Shown one piece after another: positions 39,687-49,362 of a DNA stretch of 64,000 nucleotides. The number at the start of each line of letters is the position of its first letter. Position 1 is the first letter of the stretch. This DNA is from Alkalibacter saccharofermentans DSM 14828 (GTDB lineage: Bacteria; Bacillota; Clostridia; Eubacteriales; Alkalibacteraceae): NCBI RefSeq assembly GCF_900128885.1, contig NZ_FQTU01000003.1:62001-126000 (forward strand), given 5' to 3'. The notes beneath the pieces were generated by a model. That model searched no databases, was not told the DNA's origin, and was given only the letters and a program-made list of their open reading frames with translations. Position numbers and translations under genes: made by a program.

Positions 39687-41567
39687 ATGATCAACGAAAA
39701 ACTAAAAGACTTGCCGGACAAGCCGGGAGTCTACTTGATGAAGAACTCAGAAAATCAAATAATATATGTAGGCAAGGCAAAAAATCTTAAGAACAGGGTG
39801 AAGCAGTATTTTCAGAAAAACAGCTCCCATGGCCTTAAAGTGTTGTCGATGGTCAGGAACATAGAAGATTTTGAGATTATAGTAACGGATAATGAGATTG
39901 AGGCATTGATCCTTGAGTACAATCTGATAAAAAAGCATCGCCCAAGATACAATATACTCTTGAAAGATGACAAATCATATCCGTACATCAAGGTCACTCT
40001 TAACGAACAATATCCCAGGGTTATGATGACTAGAAATGTCAAGAAGGATGGAGGACGGTATTTTGGACCATACACCAGTGCTTCTGCTGTTAAACAGACA
40101 GTGGAAGCCATCCATCAAACTTATAAGCTCAAGGTATGCAATAAAAAATTTGACAACGGCAACAACAACCAAAGGCCATGCCTAAATTACTACATCCACA
40201 GGTGTCCAGGGGTATGTACCGGAACAGTAGATAGGGATGAGTACATGAGAAGCGTTGGTGAAATCATAGAAATACTTAAGGGAAAAGACAAAATAATCGT
40301 AGACAAGCTGAGCAGAGACATGGCAGAAGCATCAGTTAAACTGGACTTTGAAACAGCTGCAAAGCTTAGAGATCAAATCCAGGGAATAAAAGCAATAGGT
40401 GAAAAGCAGAAAATAATTTTAGACATATATTCCGACCAGGATGTGGTAAACTACACTGCGGAAGGTAAAGATATATGCATACAAGTGTTTAATATTAGAG
40501 ATGGGAAAATGCTTGGTAGAGAAACTCATATGATAGAGCTGGACGCATCTGGAGAAGACGTCCTGAACCAATTTGTAAAACAGTTTTACCACAGTCGTTC
40601 CATGATTCCAAAAGAGATAATTATACCACAGGATATAGAAGACAGAGAGACCATCGAAACCTGGCTCAGAGAGAAAAAGGGATCAAAGGTCAGTATAACT
40701 GTTCCATTCAAGGGAGACAAAAAGAAACTCTTGTCCATGGTGGAAGAGAATGCCAAGATCGCGCTGTTTGAGCACCTCAACAAGAAATTCAATAAAAATC
40801 AAGCTGAAAGCTTTTGCGGAAAATGGCTTGTAGAAAACCTAGGTTTGTCAGAATATCCCCAGAGGATAGAATCTTATGATATTTCCAACATAAGCGGAAA
40901 AGATGCCGTTGGTGGAATGGTGGTATTTCAAGGGTTCAAGTCGGACAAAAAGGCGTATAGAAGATTTAGGATAAAGTCTGTCGAAGGTCAGGATGACTTT
41001 GCAAGCACTCAAGAAATAATCTTCAGAAGGATCGAAAGAGGCCTGAGGGAAATGGGAAAAAAAGAAGACAAGTCAAGTTTTCTGCCCTTTCCCCAAGTCA
41101 TACTCCTCGACGGAGGACTTGGGCATTTGAATGCGGCGAAGAAGATAGTCGACATGTATGATTTAGATATAACCCTTTGCGGCATGGTGAAAAACGACAA
41201 GCACAAGCTTGAAAAGCTTGTAATAGAAAGGGGAGTGGTAGAGATACCGCCAGCAACTCCCATATACTATTTTTTAAATGAAATCTCCGAAGAGGTACAC
41301 AGGTTCGCCGTTGAATATCATAGAAAACTTAGAAGCGACGGGCTTAAAGTTTCAGAACTGTCCAAAATACAGGGGATAGGTCATAAGCGTCAACGGCTTC
41401 TATTAGAACACTTCAGAAGCCTGGAAAAAATAAAAAGAGCAGATTTGAACGAGCTTAAGAAAGTTAAAGGAATCGACAGCAGAACAGCTGAGTCGATATA
41501 TCAGTATTTTAAAAAGGATTCAAATAATGCGGATAGTGACAAAAATAAAGAGGAGGAAGCACATTGA
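39687..41567 (+). CDS. uvrC: Excinuclease ABC subunit C
   Basis: 626 residues. The N-terminal GIY-YIG nuclease (about 10-90, PGVYLMKNSENQIIYVGKAKNLK) is followed by a Cys-containing linker, a UVR domain (AEASVKLDFETAAKLRDQI), the C-terminal RNase H-like nuclease (YDISNISGKDAVGGMVVF, LLDGGLGHLNAA) and tandem helix-hairpin-helix motifs (IQGIGHKRQRLLLEHF, VKGIDSRTAESIY). It makes both incisions in nucleotide excision repair with UvrAB, which are not in the window. It overlaps the next gene by four bases. Confidence 0.96.
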   Translation: MINEKLKDLPDKPGVYLMKNSENQIIYVGKAKNLKNRVKQYFQKNSSHGLKVLSMVRNIEDFEIIVTDNEIEALILEYNLIKKHRPRYNILLKDDKSYPYIKVTLNEQYPRVMMTRNVKKDGGRYFGPYTSASAVKQTVEAIHQTYKLKVCNKKFDNGNNNQRPCLNYYIHRCPGVCTGTVDRDEYMRSVGEIIEILKGKDKIIVDKLSRDMAEASVKLDFETAAKLRDQIQGIKAIGEKQKIILDIYSDQDVVNYTAEGKDICIQVFNIRDGKMLGRETHMIELDASGEDVLNQFVKQFYHSRSMIPKEIIIPQDIEDRETIETWLREKKGSKVSITVPFKGDKKKLLSMVEENAKIALFEHLNKKFNKNQAESFCGKWLVENLGLSEYPQRIESYDISNISGKDAVGGMVVFQGFKSDKKAYRRFRIKSVEGQDDFASTQEIIFRRIERGLREMGKKEDKSSFLPFPQVILLDGGLGHLNAAKKIVDMYDLDITLCGMVKNDKHKLEKLVIERGVVEIPPATPIYYFLNEISEEVHRFAVEYHRKLRSDGLKVSELSKIQGIGHKRQRLLLEHFRSLEKIKRADLNELKKVKGIDSRTAESIYQYFKKDSNNADSDKNKEEEAH

Positions 41568-42370
41568 CCTATAAGCTCATTGCAGTTGATATAGATGGAA
41601 CATTACTTAATTCTAAGGGAGAGCTGACACAAACAACTAAGGACAAAATCCTAAAAGCGGTGGATAAGGGAATCGTATTTACCATTTCCACAGGAAGGCC
41701 CATACAGGGAGTAATGCCTCTGGTTGAAAAAATAGGATTGGACATTCCGTTGATAACATACAACGGTTCCATGGTACTGAAAGCCAATACTATGGAAGTC
41801 TTGTATTCACGAACTCTAGAAAATTCAGATTCTCGCCAGATTTATACCATAGGCGAGGACTGGGACATAACAATGATGATATGGTCAGACAATAGGCTTT
41901 ATTCAAATAAGGACAACGATAAATCCAACTACTATAGCGAAATAACCAAAACTCCGCTGATACTGGTAAATTCCCTGGACGAAGTTTCAAAGGGAGTGAC
42001 TAAGTTTTTGTGGTATGAAGATGAAGATAAAATAAAAAAATTCATGCCGGAGTTGATGGAAAGGCTAAAAAGCGAGACGGTTTCAGTACATACTTCGAGA
42101 CCTTACTTTCTTGAATTTGTTGACAGGATGGCGTCCAAAGCTATCGCAATTGAAAAGCTATCTGAGGTTTACGACATAAAAAGAGAAGAGGTCATCGCCA
42201 TAGGAGACTCCTACAATGACATATCAATGCTGGAATATGCCGGAATGGGCGTAGCCATGGAAAATGCTCCTGAAGACATAAAAAAAATTGCTGATTACAT
42301 AACCAAAAGCTGCGATGAAAACGGAGTAGCTTATGCGATAGATAAATTTATATTTGGAGGATCCATATGA
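41564..42370 (+). CDS. Cof-type HAD family sugar-phosphate phosphatase
   Basis: 268 residues, TTG start overlapping the uvrC stop, behind AGGAGGAAG. HAD motifs are VDIDGTLLNS (I, nucleophile and acid Asp), FTISTGRP (II), Lys in the MASKAIAIEKL region (III) and AIGDSYNDISMLEYAGMGVAM (IV). The C2B cap is typical of Cof/YkrA enzymes, which dephosphorylate sugar phosphates or flavin/pyridoxal phosphates. Overlap with hprK by four bases suggests a coupled operon. Confidence 0.9.
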   Translation: MTYKLIAVDIDGTLLNSKGELTQTTKDKILKAVDKGIVFTISTGRPIQGVMPLVEKIGLDIPLITYNGSMVLKANTMEVLYSRTLENSDSRQIYTIGEDWDITMMIWSDNRLYSNKDNDKSNYYSEITKTPLILVNSLDEVSKGVTKFLWYEDEDKIKKFMPELMERLKSETVSVHTSRPYFLEFVDRMASKAIAIEKLSEVYDIKREEVIAIGDSYNDISMLEYAGMGVAMENAPEDIKKIADYITKSCDENGVAYAIDKFIFGGSI

Positions 42371-43305
42371 AAGATATATCATTGAAAGAATTTTGCAAGG
42401 ATCTTGATCTGGAGGTGCTCTGTGACGGAGGGAATGAAAATATCCACTTGACGAGCAGCAGCATAAACAGGCCTGGGCTCCAATTGTACGGCTTTTACAA
42501 GCATTTTGATTCAGACAGGGTTCAAATCATTGGAAAGGTTGAAAACAGCTACTTAAAGCATCTGTCATATGAAGAGAGAAGAGAAAAGGTGGAGAAGCTT
42601 TTTACCTATACGTTTCCCTGTCTTATAATATGCTGGGACTTGGAAGTGGATGATTTCTACATGGAAATGGCCCAAAAATACAACAAGGTAGTACTAAGGT
42701 CGAGAAGAGAGACTTCAAAGATCATTAATAAGGTCATCAACTACCTGGATGCGTATTTAGCTCCCATGATATCAATACACGGAGTTTTGGTAGAGGTTTT
42801 CGGAGTGGGCATGCTAATAACCGGATCCAGCGGAGTAGGCAAGAGCGAAACTGCCCTTGAGCTTATTAAGAGGGGCCACAGGCTTATAACCGACGACGTG
42901 GTAGAGATAAAAAAAATCGGGGATGGGCTTAATGGAACTTCTCCAGATATTCTTCGCCAATATATGGAAATTAGAGGAATAGGAATAATAGACATAAGGA
43001 CATTGTACGGAATCGGGGCGGTCAAAGATGCGATGCAGATAGACATGAATGCCCATCTTGAAAAGTGGGACCCTGAAAAGTATTATGACCGCCTTGGAGT
43101 AGACGAAGAGTATCTGAATATATTGGGAATTGACGTGCCTAAAGTCGTCATACCTGTTACAACGGGGCGAAATCTGGCAATAATATTGGAAACTGCTGCA
43201 AGAAACAACAGGTTAAAATATATGGGAATCAACTCAGCCAAGGAATTTTGTGATAGAATTATGATAAACAACGAAAAAAAAGAAAATAAAGGCAACGATG
43301 AATAG
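42367..43305 (+). CDS. hprK: HPr kinase/phosphorylase
   Basis: 312 residues. The N-terminal domain (about 1-130) precedes the kinase core with P-loop GSSGVGKSE, LITDDVVEI, the HprK signature EIRGIGIIDI and the C-terminal capping helix region VVIPVTTGRNLA. It phosphorylates or dephosphorylates Ser46 of HPr, so it links glycolytic state to CcpA-type repression. The cre-like site before glpK is a possible end target. It lies in the uvrC operon. Confidence 0.95.
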   Translation: MKDISLKEFCKDLDLEVLCDGGNENIHLTSSSINRPGLQLYGFYKHFDSDRVQIIGKVENSYLKHLSYEERREKVEKLFTYTFPCLIICWDLEVDDFYMEMAQKYNKVVLRSRRETSKIINKVINYLDAYLAPMISIHGVLVEVFGVGMLITGSSGVGKSETALELIKRGHRLITDDVVEIKKIGDGLNGTSPDILRQYMEIRGIGIIDIRTLYGIGAVKDAMQIDMNAHLEKWDPEKYYDRLGVDEEYLNILGIDVPKVVIPVTTGRNLAIILETAARNNRLKYMGINSAKEFCDRIMINNEKKENKGNDE

Positions 43306-43317
43306 GAGGCTGATGGA

Positions 43318-44073
43318 TTGAAAACAGTTATCGACACACATGTCCATACAGTGGCATGCAACCATGCTTACAGCACTATAAATGAAAATGCCGCAGCTGC
43401 AAAAGAAAAAGGACTCGAGCTGATATGCATAACAGAGCACGGAATAGAGCTTCCCGGAGGTCCGCATCTATACTACTTTGCAAATATTAAAGTCGTGCCG
43501 CCTAAAATAGAAGGGGTAAAGATATTAAAAGGCATAGAGGCGAACATAATGGACTTCGATGGAAATATGGATATACCTGAGAAATACAGGGATCGGATGG
43601 AGATTATTTTGGCGGGACTACACAGCATGTGTTTGGCGCCTGGAAGCAAAAAGGAAAATACGAGGGCTCTTATAAAGGCTATGGAGAAGGAGTATGTGGA
43701 TGTTATCGTCCATATAGGAAACCCGATTTACGAAGTAGATTATCAGGAGGCACTTAAAGCTGCGAAGGACACCAATACGATTATCGAAATCAATAACAGC
43801 TCTTTTGTGCACTCAAGAGAGGGCAGCTATAGCAACTGCAGGATGGTCGCGGAGGAGTGCATGAAAAGGGACATGATGATAACATTGGGCAGCGATGCTC
43901 ATATTGCATACGACGTTGGAGAGTTCGGTGTCGCCAAGACGATGCTTGAAGAGATAGACTTCCCTGAAGATTTGATAATAAACACACATGTGGACAAGCT
44001 TGTAAGATATTTAGAATCCAAAGGTAGAAAGCTTTTCTTGGACCCGCGGATAAATGTAAGAGACCATAGATAA
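43318..44073 (+). CDS. PHP domain phosphatase (YcdX-like)
   Basis: 251 residues from TTG 43318, eight bases after AGGAGG. Metal motifs are DTHVHTVACNHAYST, CITEHGIEL, GIEANIM, LHSMC, VIVHIGNP and GSDAHIAYDVG, the full trinuclear PHP set. YcdX-type enzymes are zinc-dependent phosphatases of unsettled natural substrate. Spacing of 12 bases to hprK indicates the same operon. Confidence 0.9.
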   Translation: MKTVIDTHVHTVACNHAYSTINENAAAAKEKGLELICITEHGIELPGGPHLYYFANIKVVPPKIEGVKILKGIEANIMDFDGNMDIPEKYRDRMEIILAGLHSMCLAPGSKKENTRALIKAMEKEYVDVIVHIGNPIYEVDYQEALKAAKDTNTIIEINNSSFVHSREGSYSNCRMVAEECMKRDMMITLGSDAHIAYDVGEFGVAKTMLEEIDFPEDLIINTHVDKLVRYLESKGRKLFLDPRINVRDHR

Positions 44074-44087
44074 AAAGGAGAATGAAA

Positions 44088-44609
44088 ATGGCAAAAAACC
44101 CTATAATAACGATTAAAATGGCAAATGGAAACACTATCAAAGCAGAGCTTTATCCAGACAAGGCACCAAATACTGTAAATAACTTCGTGAGCCTCGTTAG
44201 CAACAAGTATTACGATGGACTTATTTTTCACAGGGTAATAAAGAACTTCATGATTCAGGGAGGATGTCCACAAGGTACGGGAACAGGCGGTCCAGGTTAC
44301 GGAATAAAAGGTGAGTTTTCAGGAAATGGCGTTCAAAATGATTTGAAACATGACAGAGGCGTGCTTTCCATGGCAAGATCTATGCAGCCGGATTCAGCAG
44401 GATCACAGTTTTTCATAATGCACAAAAATTCACCTCATCTCGACGGCCAGTACGCTGCTTTTGGAAAAGTTGTAGAAGGGCTGGAAGAGGTTGACGCTAT
44501 TGCAAATACCAAGACCGGACGTCAGGACAGACCTATCGAGCCTGTAGTGATAGAAGAAATGACAGTTGAAACCTTTGGAGAGAGTTATTCGGAACCGGAA
44601 AAAATCTAA
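44088..44609 (+). CDS. Peptidyl-prolyl cis-trans isomerase, cyclophilin type
   Basis: 173 residues from ATG 44088, seven bases after AAGGAG; the ATG at 44082 is too close. Cyclophilin motifs are FHRVIKNFMIQGGCPQGTGTGGPGYG (44220-44300 region), SMARSMQPDSAGSQFFI and HLDGQYAAFGKV. It lacks a signal peptide, so it is a cytosolic protein-folding helper. Confidence 0.93.
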   Translation: MAKNPIITIKMANGNTIKAELYPDKAPNTVNNFVSLVSNKYYDGLIFHRVIKNFMIQGGCPQGTGTGGPGYGIKGEFSGNGVQNDLKHDRGVLSMARSMQPDSAGSQFFIMHKNSPHLDGQYAAFGKVVEGLEEVDAIANTKTGRQDRPIEPVVIEEMTVETFGESYSEPEKI

Positions 44610-44620
44610 GGAGGGGAATC

Positions 44621-45481
44621 ATGGGTATAAAGCTTATTACTGACAGTGCATGCGATTTGTCAAAAGAGTATTTAAAAACCCAGGAAGTTGAATTAATCCC
44701 AATTTACATAAGTTTAGATGGCAATGATTTTAAAGACGGAATTGACATCACTCCAGAAGAAATTTATCAAGGCATGAGAGATGGTAAAGTTTATAAGACA
44801 GCTCAAATAACCATAAAGGATTTTGAAAAAATATTTGAAAAATATGCGCAAGCAGGTGATGAAATACTTTACTTGAGCTTTTCATCGGGTCTTTCAGGAA
44901 CTTGCAATGCAGCTCAGATAGCGGCAAATGCAGTAAAAGAAAAATATCCAAATGCAAAAATTCAAATAATCGATACCAAGGCTGCAGTAAACGGACTGGG
45001 TTTGATCGTAAAAAAGGCAGTCGATGGAAAAAACAACGGTATGTCATTTGAAGATTTGATCAAGAGTGTTGAGTCAGACGCAGCAAAAATAGAACATATA
45101 TTTACAGTGGAAGATCTAAACTACCTTTATCGAGGAGGAAGACTCAGTAAAGGGGCGGCGGTTGTGGGAAACATGCTAAACATACAGCCAATACTGAGAG
45201 TGGACGAAGATGGAAAACTTGAGCAGCTGGACAAGGTCAGGGGCAGAAAGAAGCTCTTTGGCAAAATATTAAAGCTTATGGAAGACAAAGCAGATGACCT
45301 TGGCCGTCAGACGATTGGAATAAGCCACGGCGACGACCAAGAAAGTGCTGAAAAGCTGGTGGAGATGATTAAGGAAAGATTCGGATCAAAAGACTTCATA
45401 ATCAGCATGATGGGTGCGGCAATAGGCGCCCATACGGGTCCTGGCACCCTATGCGTATTCTTCTTTAATACAAAAAAATAA
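44621..45481 (+). CDS. DegV family fatty-acid-binding protein
   Basis: 286 residues. ITDSACDL opens the protein; FSSGLSGTCNAAQIAA is the lipid head-group loop, and RGGRLSKGAAVVGNMLNIQPIL and GAAIGAHTGPGTLCVFF complete the family pattern. DegV/FakB proteins bind a fatty acid for phosphorylation by FakA. It ends the uvrC operon and is followed by a perfect terminator and a convergent second DegV gene. Confidence 0.93.
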   Translation: MGIKLITDSACDLSKEYLKTQEVELIPIYISLDGNDFKDGIDITPEEIYQGMRDGKVYKTAQITIKDFEKIFEKYAQAGDEILYLSFSSGLSGTCNAAQIAANAVKEKYPNAKIQIIDTKAAVNGLGLIVKKAVDGKNNGMSFEDLIKSVESDAAKIEHIFTVEDLNYLYRGGRLSKGAAVVGNMLNIQPILRVDEDGKLEQLDKVRGRKKLFGKILKLMEDKADDLGRQTIGISHGDDQESAEKLVEMIKERFGSKDFIISMMGAAIGAHTGPGTLCVFFFNTKK

Positions 45482-45521
45482 AAATAGCATGCCGGCTATA
45501 TGATATGCCGGCATGCTATTT
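45482..45521. terminator. Perfect 15-bp bidirectional terminator between two degV genes
   Basis: AAATAGCATGCCGGC (45482-45496) pairs perfectly with GCCGGCATGCTATTT (45507-45521) around ten loop bases, with AT-rich tails both ways. Confidence 0.9.
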
Positions 45522-45524
45522 ACC

Positions 45525-46358
45525 TTAATAGGAGATGACGATTCCACCGTCATCCATATATACTGCGCTTAAACCGTTGGCTTCAGTTAAGACCACATCC
45601 TTGAAGTTATACTTTTCCATAATCATTTCCTTTACGGATTGGGCTTTTTCGAGTGCGTTACAGTGAACAATTCCAAGCCTTTTGTCTGAGAAATCTGTTT
45701 CTGATCCGATAAGGTCTACAAGCTTTTTCAATGCGTTTTTACTGCCCCGAGCTTTTTCGATCAGTTTTATCTCGCCGTGTTCATCTGCCCCCAATATGGG
45801 CTTAATATGCAAGAATTGAGCGAACATGCCTGTAAGCTTGCTCATGCGACCGTTTTTAATAAGGTTGTCCAGGTTTTCGAGAACGAACATGGTTTTCATT
45901 TCACCTATGTAGCTTTCGACCTTGCTGACGATTTCCGGAAGGGAGTTGTCTTGGTCTGCCAACTCTGTTATTTTTATAGCGATCATAGTCTCGGCTATGG
46001 CGGCGCTTAAAGAGTCGAAAATATGGATGAATTTTTCTCCGTATTGTTCAGTGTACATGTCCTTTGCTGTTATCGCGCTGTTATATGTTCCGCTTAAGTT
46101 TGAAGAAATGGTGACCACAAAAATATTCTCAGCTTCTTTGTATTTCTCTAAAAAATGATTTGGCGAGGGACAGGCGGTCTTTATAGCTCCCACAGACTTT
46201 TTCATTTTTTCTATTATAGTCTCCACAGTCAAGCTTTCGTCGTCCACTAAATCTTCATCACCGATGGTTATTGTGAAAGGCACTGTAGAATGGGGTATCT
46301 TGGTCCCCCAGGCTTCGTCAAAGTCACAGCTGCTTCCGACTACGATCTTATAATCCAT
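45525..46358 (-). CDS. DegV family fatty-acid-binding protein
   Basis: 277 residues from ATG 46358 behind GGAGGTG; the frame is open for 15 more codons without a ribosome site. VGSSCDFDE, ISSNLSGTYNSAI, LIKNGRMSKLTGMFAQFLHIKPIL and a shortened C-terminal end (VYMDDGGIVISY in place of HxGPG) place it in the DegV/FakB family. It is clearly divergent from its neighbour at 44621, so it may prefer a different fatty acid. FakA is not in the window. Confidence 0.88.
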   Translation of the reverse strand: MDYKIVVGSSCDFDEAWGTKIPHSTVPFTITIGDEDLVDDESLTVETIIEKMKKSVGAIKTACPSPNHFLEKYKEAENIFVVTISSNLSGTYNSAITAKDMYTEQYGEKFIHIFDSLSAAIAETMIAIKITELADQDNSLPEIVSKVESYIGEMKTMFVLENLDNLIKNGRMSKLTGMFAQFLHIKPILGADEHGEIKLIEKARGSKNALKKLVDLIGSETDFSDKRLGIVHCNALEKAQSVKEMIMEKYNFKDVVLTEANGLSAVYMDDGGIVISY

Positions 46359-46470
46359 GATGCACCTCCATTTTCCTTTATTTATTAATACTATCATAGA
46401 CAACGTTTAATATAAAGAAAGAAATGCTTTGCATAAAAGGTTGTAAAGTTTGGAAAAATAAACTTATCTA

Positions 46471-46500
46471 TTGGTTATTTTGACAACTTTCTGTTATAAT
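46471..46500 (+). promoter_or_regulatory. Promoter of the housekeeping pgi gene
   Basis: TTGGTT (46471-46476), 18 bp, TATAAT (46495-46500), 35 bases before the start codon. A TTGACA at 46480-46485 is too near the -10 to serve as -35. Confidence 0.5.
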
Positions 46501-46534
46501 TAGGACAGAATATGTCACTGAAAGGATTGATACT

Positions 46535-47872
46535 ATGAGCATAAAAGTCGATATTAAAAATGCTATGATAACCGGAGAGGAAATGTCAAACATTTATACC
46601 CAGATTAAACTTGCTGATGAGATGTTAAAAAACAAAAGTGGTGCAGGAAATGATTTTCTTGGCTGGCTTGATTACCCGGACAACTACGACAAAGAAGAAT
46701 TTGATAGGCTTTTAGATGTTGTGGGAAATATACAAAATGATTGCGAAGCCCTTGTGGTAATTGGTATCGGTGGTTCGTATCTTGGTTCGAAAGCGATAAT
46801 TGATGCTTTGAATCCTTTTTTTGTCAACGAATTGGATGGAAATCAAAGGAAAGCTCCAAAAATCTACTTTGCAGGACAAAATATCAGCGGAAAATACCTA
46901 AAGGCCCTCTACGAAAGAGTCAAAGGCCAAAACTTCATGGTAAACGTGATATCAAAATCTGGAACTACTACTGAGCCGGCGATAGCGTTTAGAGTCTTCA
47001 AGAACCTTTTGGAAGAGAAATACGGCAAAGAAGAGTCTAAAAAAAGAATTTTTGTGACCACTGACAAGGCTAGGGGGGCTTTAAAGAGCCTTGCCGACGA
47101 AGAGGGATATGCAAGCTTCGTAATTCCTGATGATGTTGGAGGAAGATATTCTGTTCATACTTCAGTAGGCTTGCTGCCAATAGGTGCTGCCGGCTTTGAC
47201 ATCAAGGCTTTCATGCAAGGGGCAAAGGATCAAATGGATGAAATCAATGGTGATGATTCCTTAGATAACCCCTGCTATAGATACGTGGCTGCAAGAAACG
47301 TCCTGTACAGAAAAGCCAAAGACACTGAAATAATGGTAAATTATGAACCTGAAATGACGATGCTTGCCGAATGGTGGAAGCAACTCTTTGGAGAAAGTGA
47401 GGGCAAGGAAGGCAAAGGCATATTCCCAGTTTCAGTTAATAATTCCACCGACCTGCATTCCCTTGGGCAAATCGTTCAGGAAGGAAAACGAAATATTTTT
47501 GAAACTGTCATAACTGTAAATAACCACGAAGAAGACATGATTATTCCAAGTGACGATAACGACTTGGACGGACTTAACTATATAGCTGGCAAAGGAATGA
47601 ACTATGTGAACACTCAGGCCTATATGGGGACGCTTCTTGCCCATGTGGATGGAAATGTTCCAAACATAGTATTGGAGCTCGAAAAGCTGGATGCATATAA
47701 TTTAGGGCGACTTGTGTACTTCTTTGAAAGGGCTTGCGGCATTAGCGGCTACGTGCTAGGGGTAAATCCTTTCAACCAGCCTGGTGTTGAAGCCTACAAG
47801 AAAAACATGTTTGCGTTGTTGGGCAAAAAGGGCTTTGAAGATCTGGCGAAGCAGCTGAAAGGCAAAATGTAA
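46535..47872 (+). CDS. pgi: Glucose-6-phosphate isomerase
   Basis: 445 residues, a canonical Firmicute PGI. IGIGGSYLGSKA, the phosphate loop SKSGTTTEPA (140-149), GGRYSVHTSVGLLP, FGESEGKEGKGIFP, STDLHSLGQ and NPFNQPGVEAYK are all intact. It interconverts glucose 6-phosphate and fructose 6-phosphate. Its presence with its own promoter and terminator makes the variant copy at 5316-6611 redundant for glycolysis. Confidence 0.96.
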   Translation: MSIKVDIKNAMITGEEMSNIYTQIKLADEMLKNKSGAGNDFLGWLDYPDNYDKEEFDRLLDVVGNIQNDCEALVVIGIGGSYLGSKAIIDALNPFFVNELDGNQRKAPKIYFAGQNISGKYLKALYERVKGQNFMVNVISKSGTTTEPAIAFRVFKNLLEEKYGKEESKKRIFVTTDKARGALKSLADEEGYASFVIPDDVGGRYSVHTSVGLLPIGAAGFDIKAFMQGAKDQMDEINGDDSLDNPCYRYVAARNVLYRKAKDTEIMVNYEPEMTMLAEWWKQLFGESEGKEGKGIFPVSVNNSTDLHSLGQIVQEGKRNIFETVITVNNHEEDMIIPSDDNDLDGLNYIAGKGMNYVNTQAYMGTLLAHVDGNVPNIVLELEKLDAYNLGRLVYFFERACGISGYVLGVNPFNQPGVEAYKKNMFALLGKKGFEDLAKQLKGKM

Positions 47873-47896
47873 AATACCATTGAGATAGATTCATTG

Positions 47897-47927
47897 TGGC
47901 TTGGGCAAAATTTGCCTGAGCCATTTT
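47897..47927 (+). terminator. Terminator after pgi
   Basis: TGGCT (47897-47901) pairs with AGCCA (47919-47923) and inner GGCAA with TTGCC, separated by a TG/TG mismatch; TTTT follows. Confidence 0.75.
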
Positions 47928-48020
47928 AATTTAATTTTAATCCTAGTCAAATGCTGGATTAATAGGCCTTTACTATGATGGATACAGATAAGGGTGTACC
48001 AAGTAGAGGAGCGTGCAAAG

Positions 48021-48662
48021 ATGAGAATTACTCTCGATCAGGTGGAAAACCTGAGAAAAAGAGTGGACTGCGATTATCAAACTGGGGAAAAAGCCTTGAG
48101 AAAGTCTCGAGGAGACATAGATGGGGCTGTATTGTATCTAAAGAAAAGAGAAGATTCGCGAATTAAGAAATTACTTCTCGTATTCGAAGATTTTTTAAAC
48201 AAGATATTCAGTTTCGACATTCTGATGATCAAAAATGATAAAAAAGTAATAGCAATGCCTGCGGCCCTTGTTTTAATTGTGGTAGTTTTATTCAACATAC
48301 CAATGGCGTTTTTATTGATTGTTGCATTGATAGCTGTAATTAGCGATTATTCCTTTGAAATCGGCGTAAGAAATCAAGAGAATGGGAAAACCATCAAAGA
48401 ATCGGAGATAAAAGATAATGTCGTTGAAAAAACAGAAAAAACAGAAAAAACAGATATAAAATCAGACAAAACCTACGACGGAGTATATAAAAGCCTGTAT
48501 AATGTAGATGTGGTGGAGGCAAATGAGAAGAAAATAAAGAGTGACAATATAAGCCTTAAAAGCTGTGAAGAAGATAAGGAACCTTGTTATTCGGATAAGT
48601 CGACTGCATATACAGAAAGTCGTATTGATGAACAAAACTGCAACGAGATAATAATAGAATGA
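48021..48662 (+). CDS. UBA-like/DUF4342 domain membrane-associated protein
   Basis: 213 residues from ATG 48021, nine bases after GAGGAG. A UBA-like three-helix motif (about 5-42, VENLRKRVDCDYQTGEKALRKSRGDIDGAVLYL) is the start typical of DUF4342 proteins, here split by positions 48033-48130. Next come a basic segment, a hydrophobic double span (about 75-108) and a long charged, low-complexity tail with EKTEKTEKT repeats. It precedes a two-component system by 13 bases and is probably in its operon, perhaps as an envelope-stress sensor or target. Function unknown. Confidence 0.75.
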   Translation: MRITLDQVENLRKRVDCDYQTGEKALRKSRGDIDGAVLYLKKREDSRIKKLLLVFEDFLNKIFSFDILMIKNDKKVIAMPAALVLIVVVLFNIPMAFLLIVALIAVISDYSFEIGVRNQENGKTIKESEIKDNVVEKTEKTEKTDIKSDKTYDGVYKSLYNVDVVEANEKKIKSDNISLKSCEEDKEPCYSDKSTAYTESRIDEQNCNEIIIE

Positions 48663-48675
48663 GGGAGGACATCCT

Positions 48676-49362
48676 ATGGGCATCAAGATATTGGTTGTTG
48701 AGGATGAGGTCAAAATCGCCCGTTTTCTGCAATTGGAGCTGGAACACGAGGGTTATGAGGTTGACTTGGCTTTTGAAGGCAGAACAGGGCTTGAAATGGC
48801 TCAGGAGAGCAAGTATGATGTGATAATACTAGATATTATGCTGCCCCTTTTAAGTGGAATGGAGATATGCAGAAGAATAAGGCAGGAAGATCTGAGTGTG
48901 CCGGTAATTATGCTGACCGCCAAGGATGATGTAAGCGACAAGGTCATGGGGTTGGATATAGGTGCCGATGACTATATGACCAAGCCTTTTGCAATAGAAG
49001 AATTGCTGGCTAGAATAAGGGTAGCTGTAAAAAGAAAAGCCGTCGTGGATAAGCCCGACGGCAACAAGCTGATTATGGGGGAGTTGGTTTTGGACAAAGA
49101 CCAATATAAGGTTACCTACGAACAGGAATTGGTGGAATTGACTAAAAAAGAGTTTGAACTTTTGGAATACCTCATGGAAAATAAAAACATAGTTTTGACA
49201 AGGGACAAAATCGTTGAAAAAGTATGGGGATATGATTATATGGGGGAAACCAACGTCACTGATGTTTACATAAGATACCTAAGAAGCAAGCTCGATCAAA
49301 AATATGGCGTAGATCTTATTAAAACAGTACGAGGCGTGGGATATAAGATGACTGATGAATAA
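48676..49362 (+). CDS. OmpR/PhoB-type response regulator
   Basis: 228 residues. Receiver domain: acidic pocket VVEDE, phospho-acceptor Asp53 (LDIMLP), Thr in MLTAKDD and Lys in DDYMTKPF. C-terminal winged helix (about 130-225) with LTKKEFELLEYLMENKNIVLTRDKI and VDVYIRYLRSKLD-like wing (TDVYIRYLRSKLD). Behind GAGGGAGGA. It overlaps the histidine kinase gene by eight bases. Confidence 0.95.
   Translation: MGIKILVVEDEVKIARFLQLELEHEGYEVDLAFEGRTGLEMAQESKYDVIILDIMLPLLSGMEICRRIRQEDLSVPVIMLTAKDDVSDKVMGLDIGADDYMTKPFAIEELLARIRVAVKRKAVVDKPDGNKLIMGELVLDKDQYKVTYEQELVELTKKEFELLEYLMENKNIVLTRDKIVEKVWGYDYMGETNVTDVYIRYLRSKLDQKYGVDLIKTVRGVGYKMTDE

Noticed and set aside
48438..48470. Short tandem repeat in the DUF4342 gene (EKT repeats)
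   Set aside because: Only three short units within a charged low-complexity tail; not evidence of a functional repeat array.
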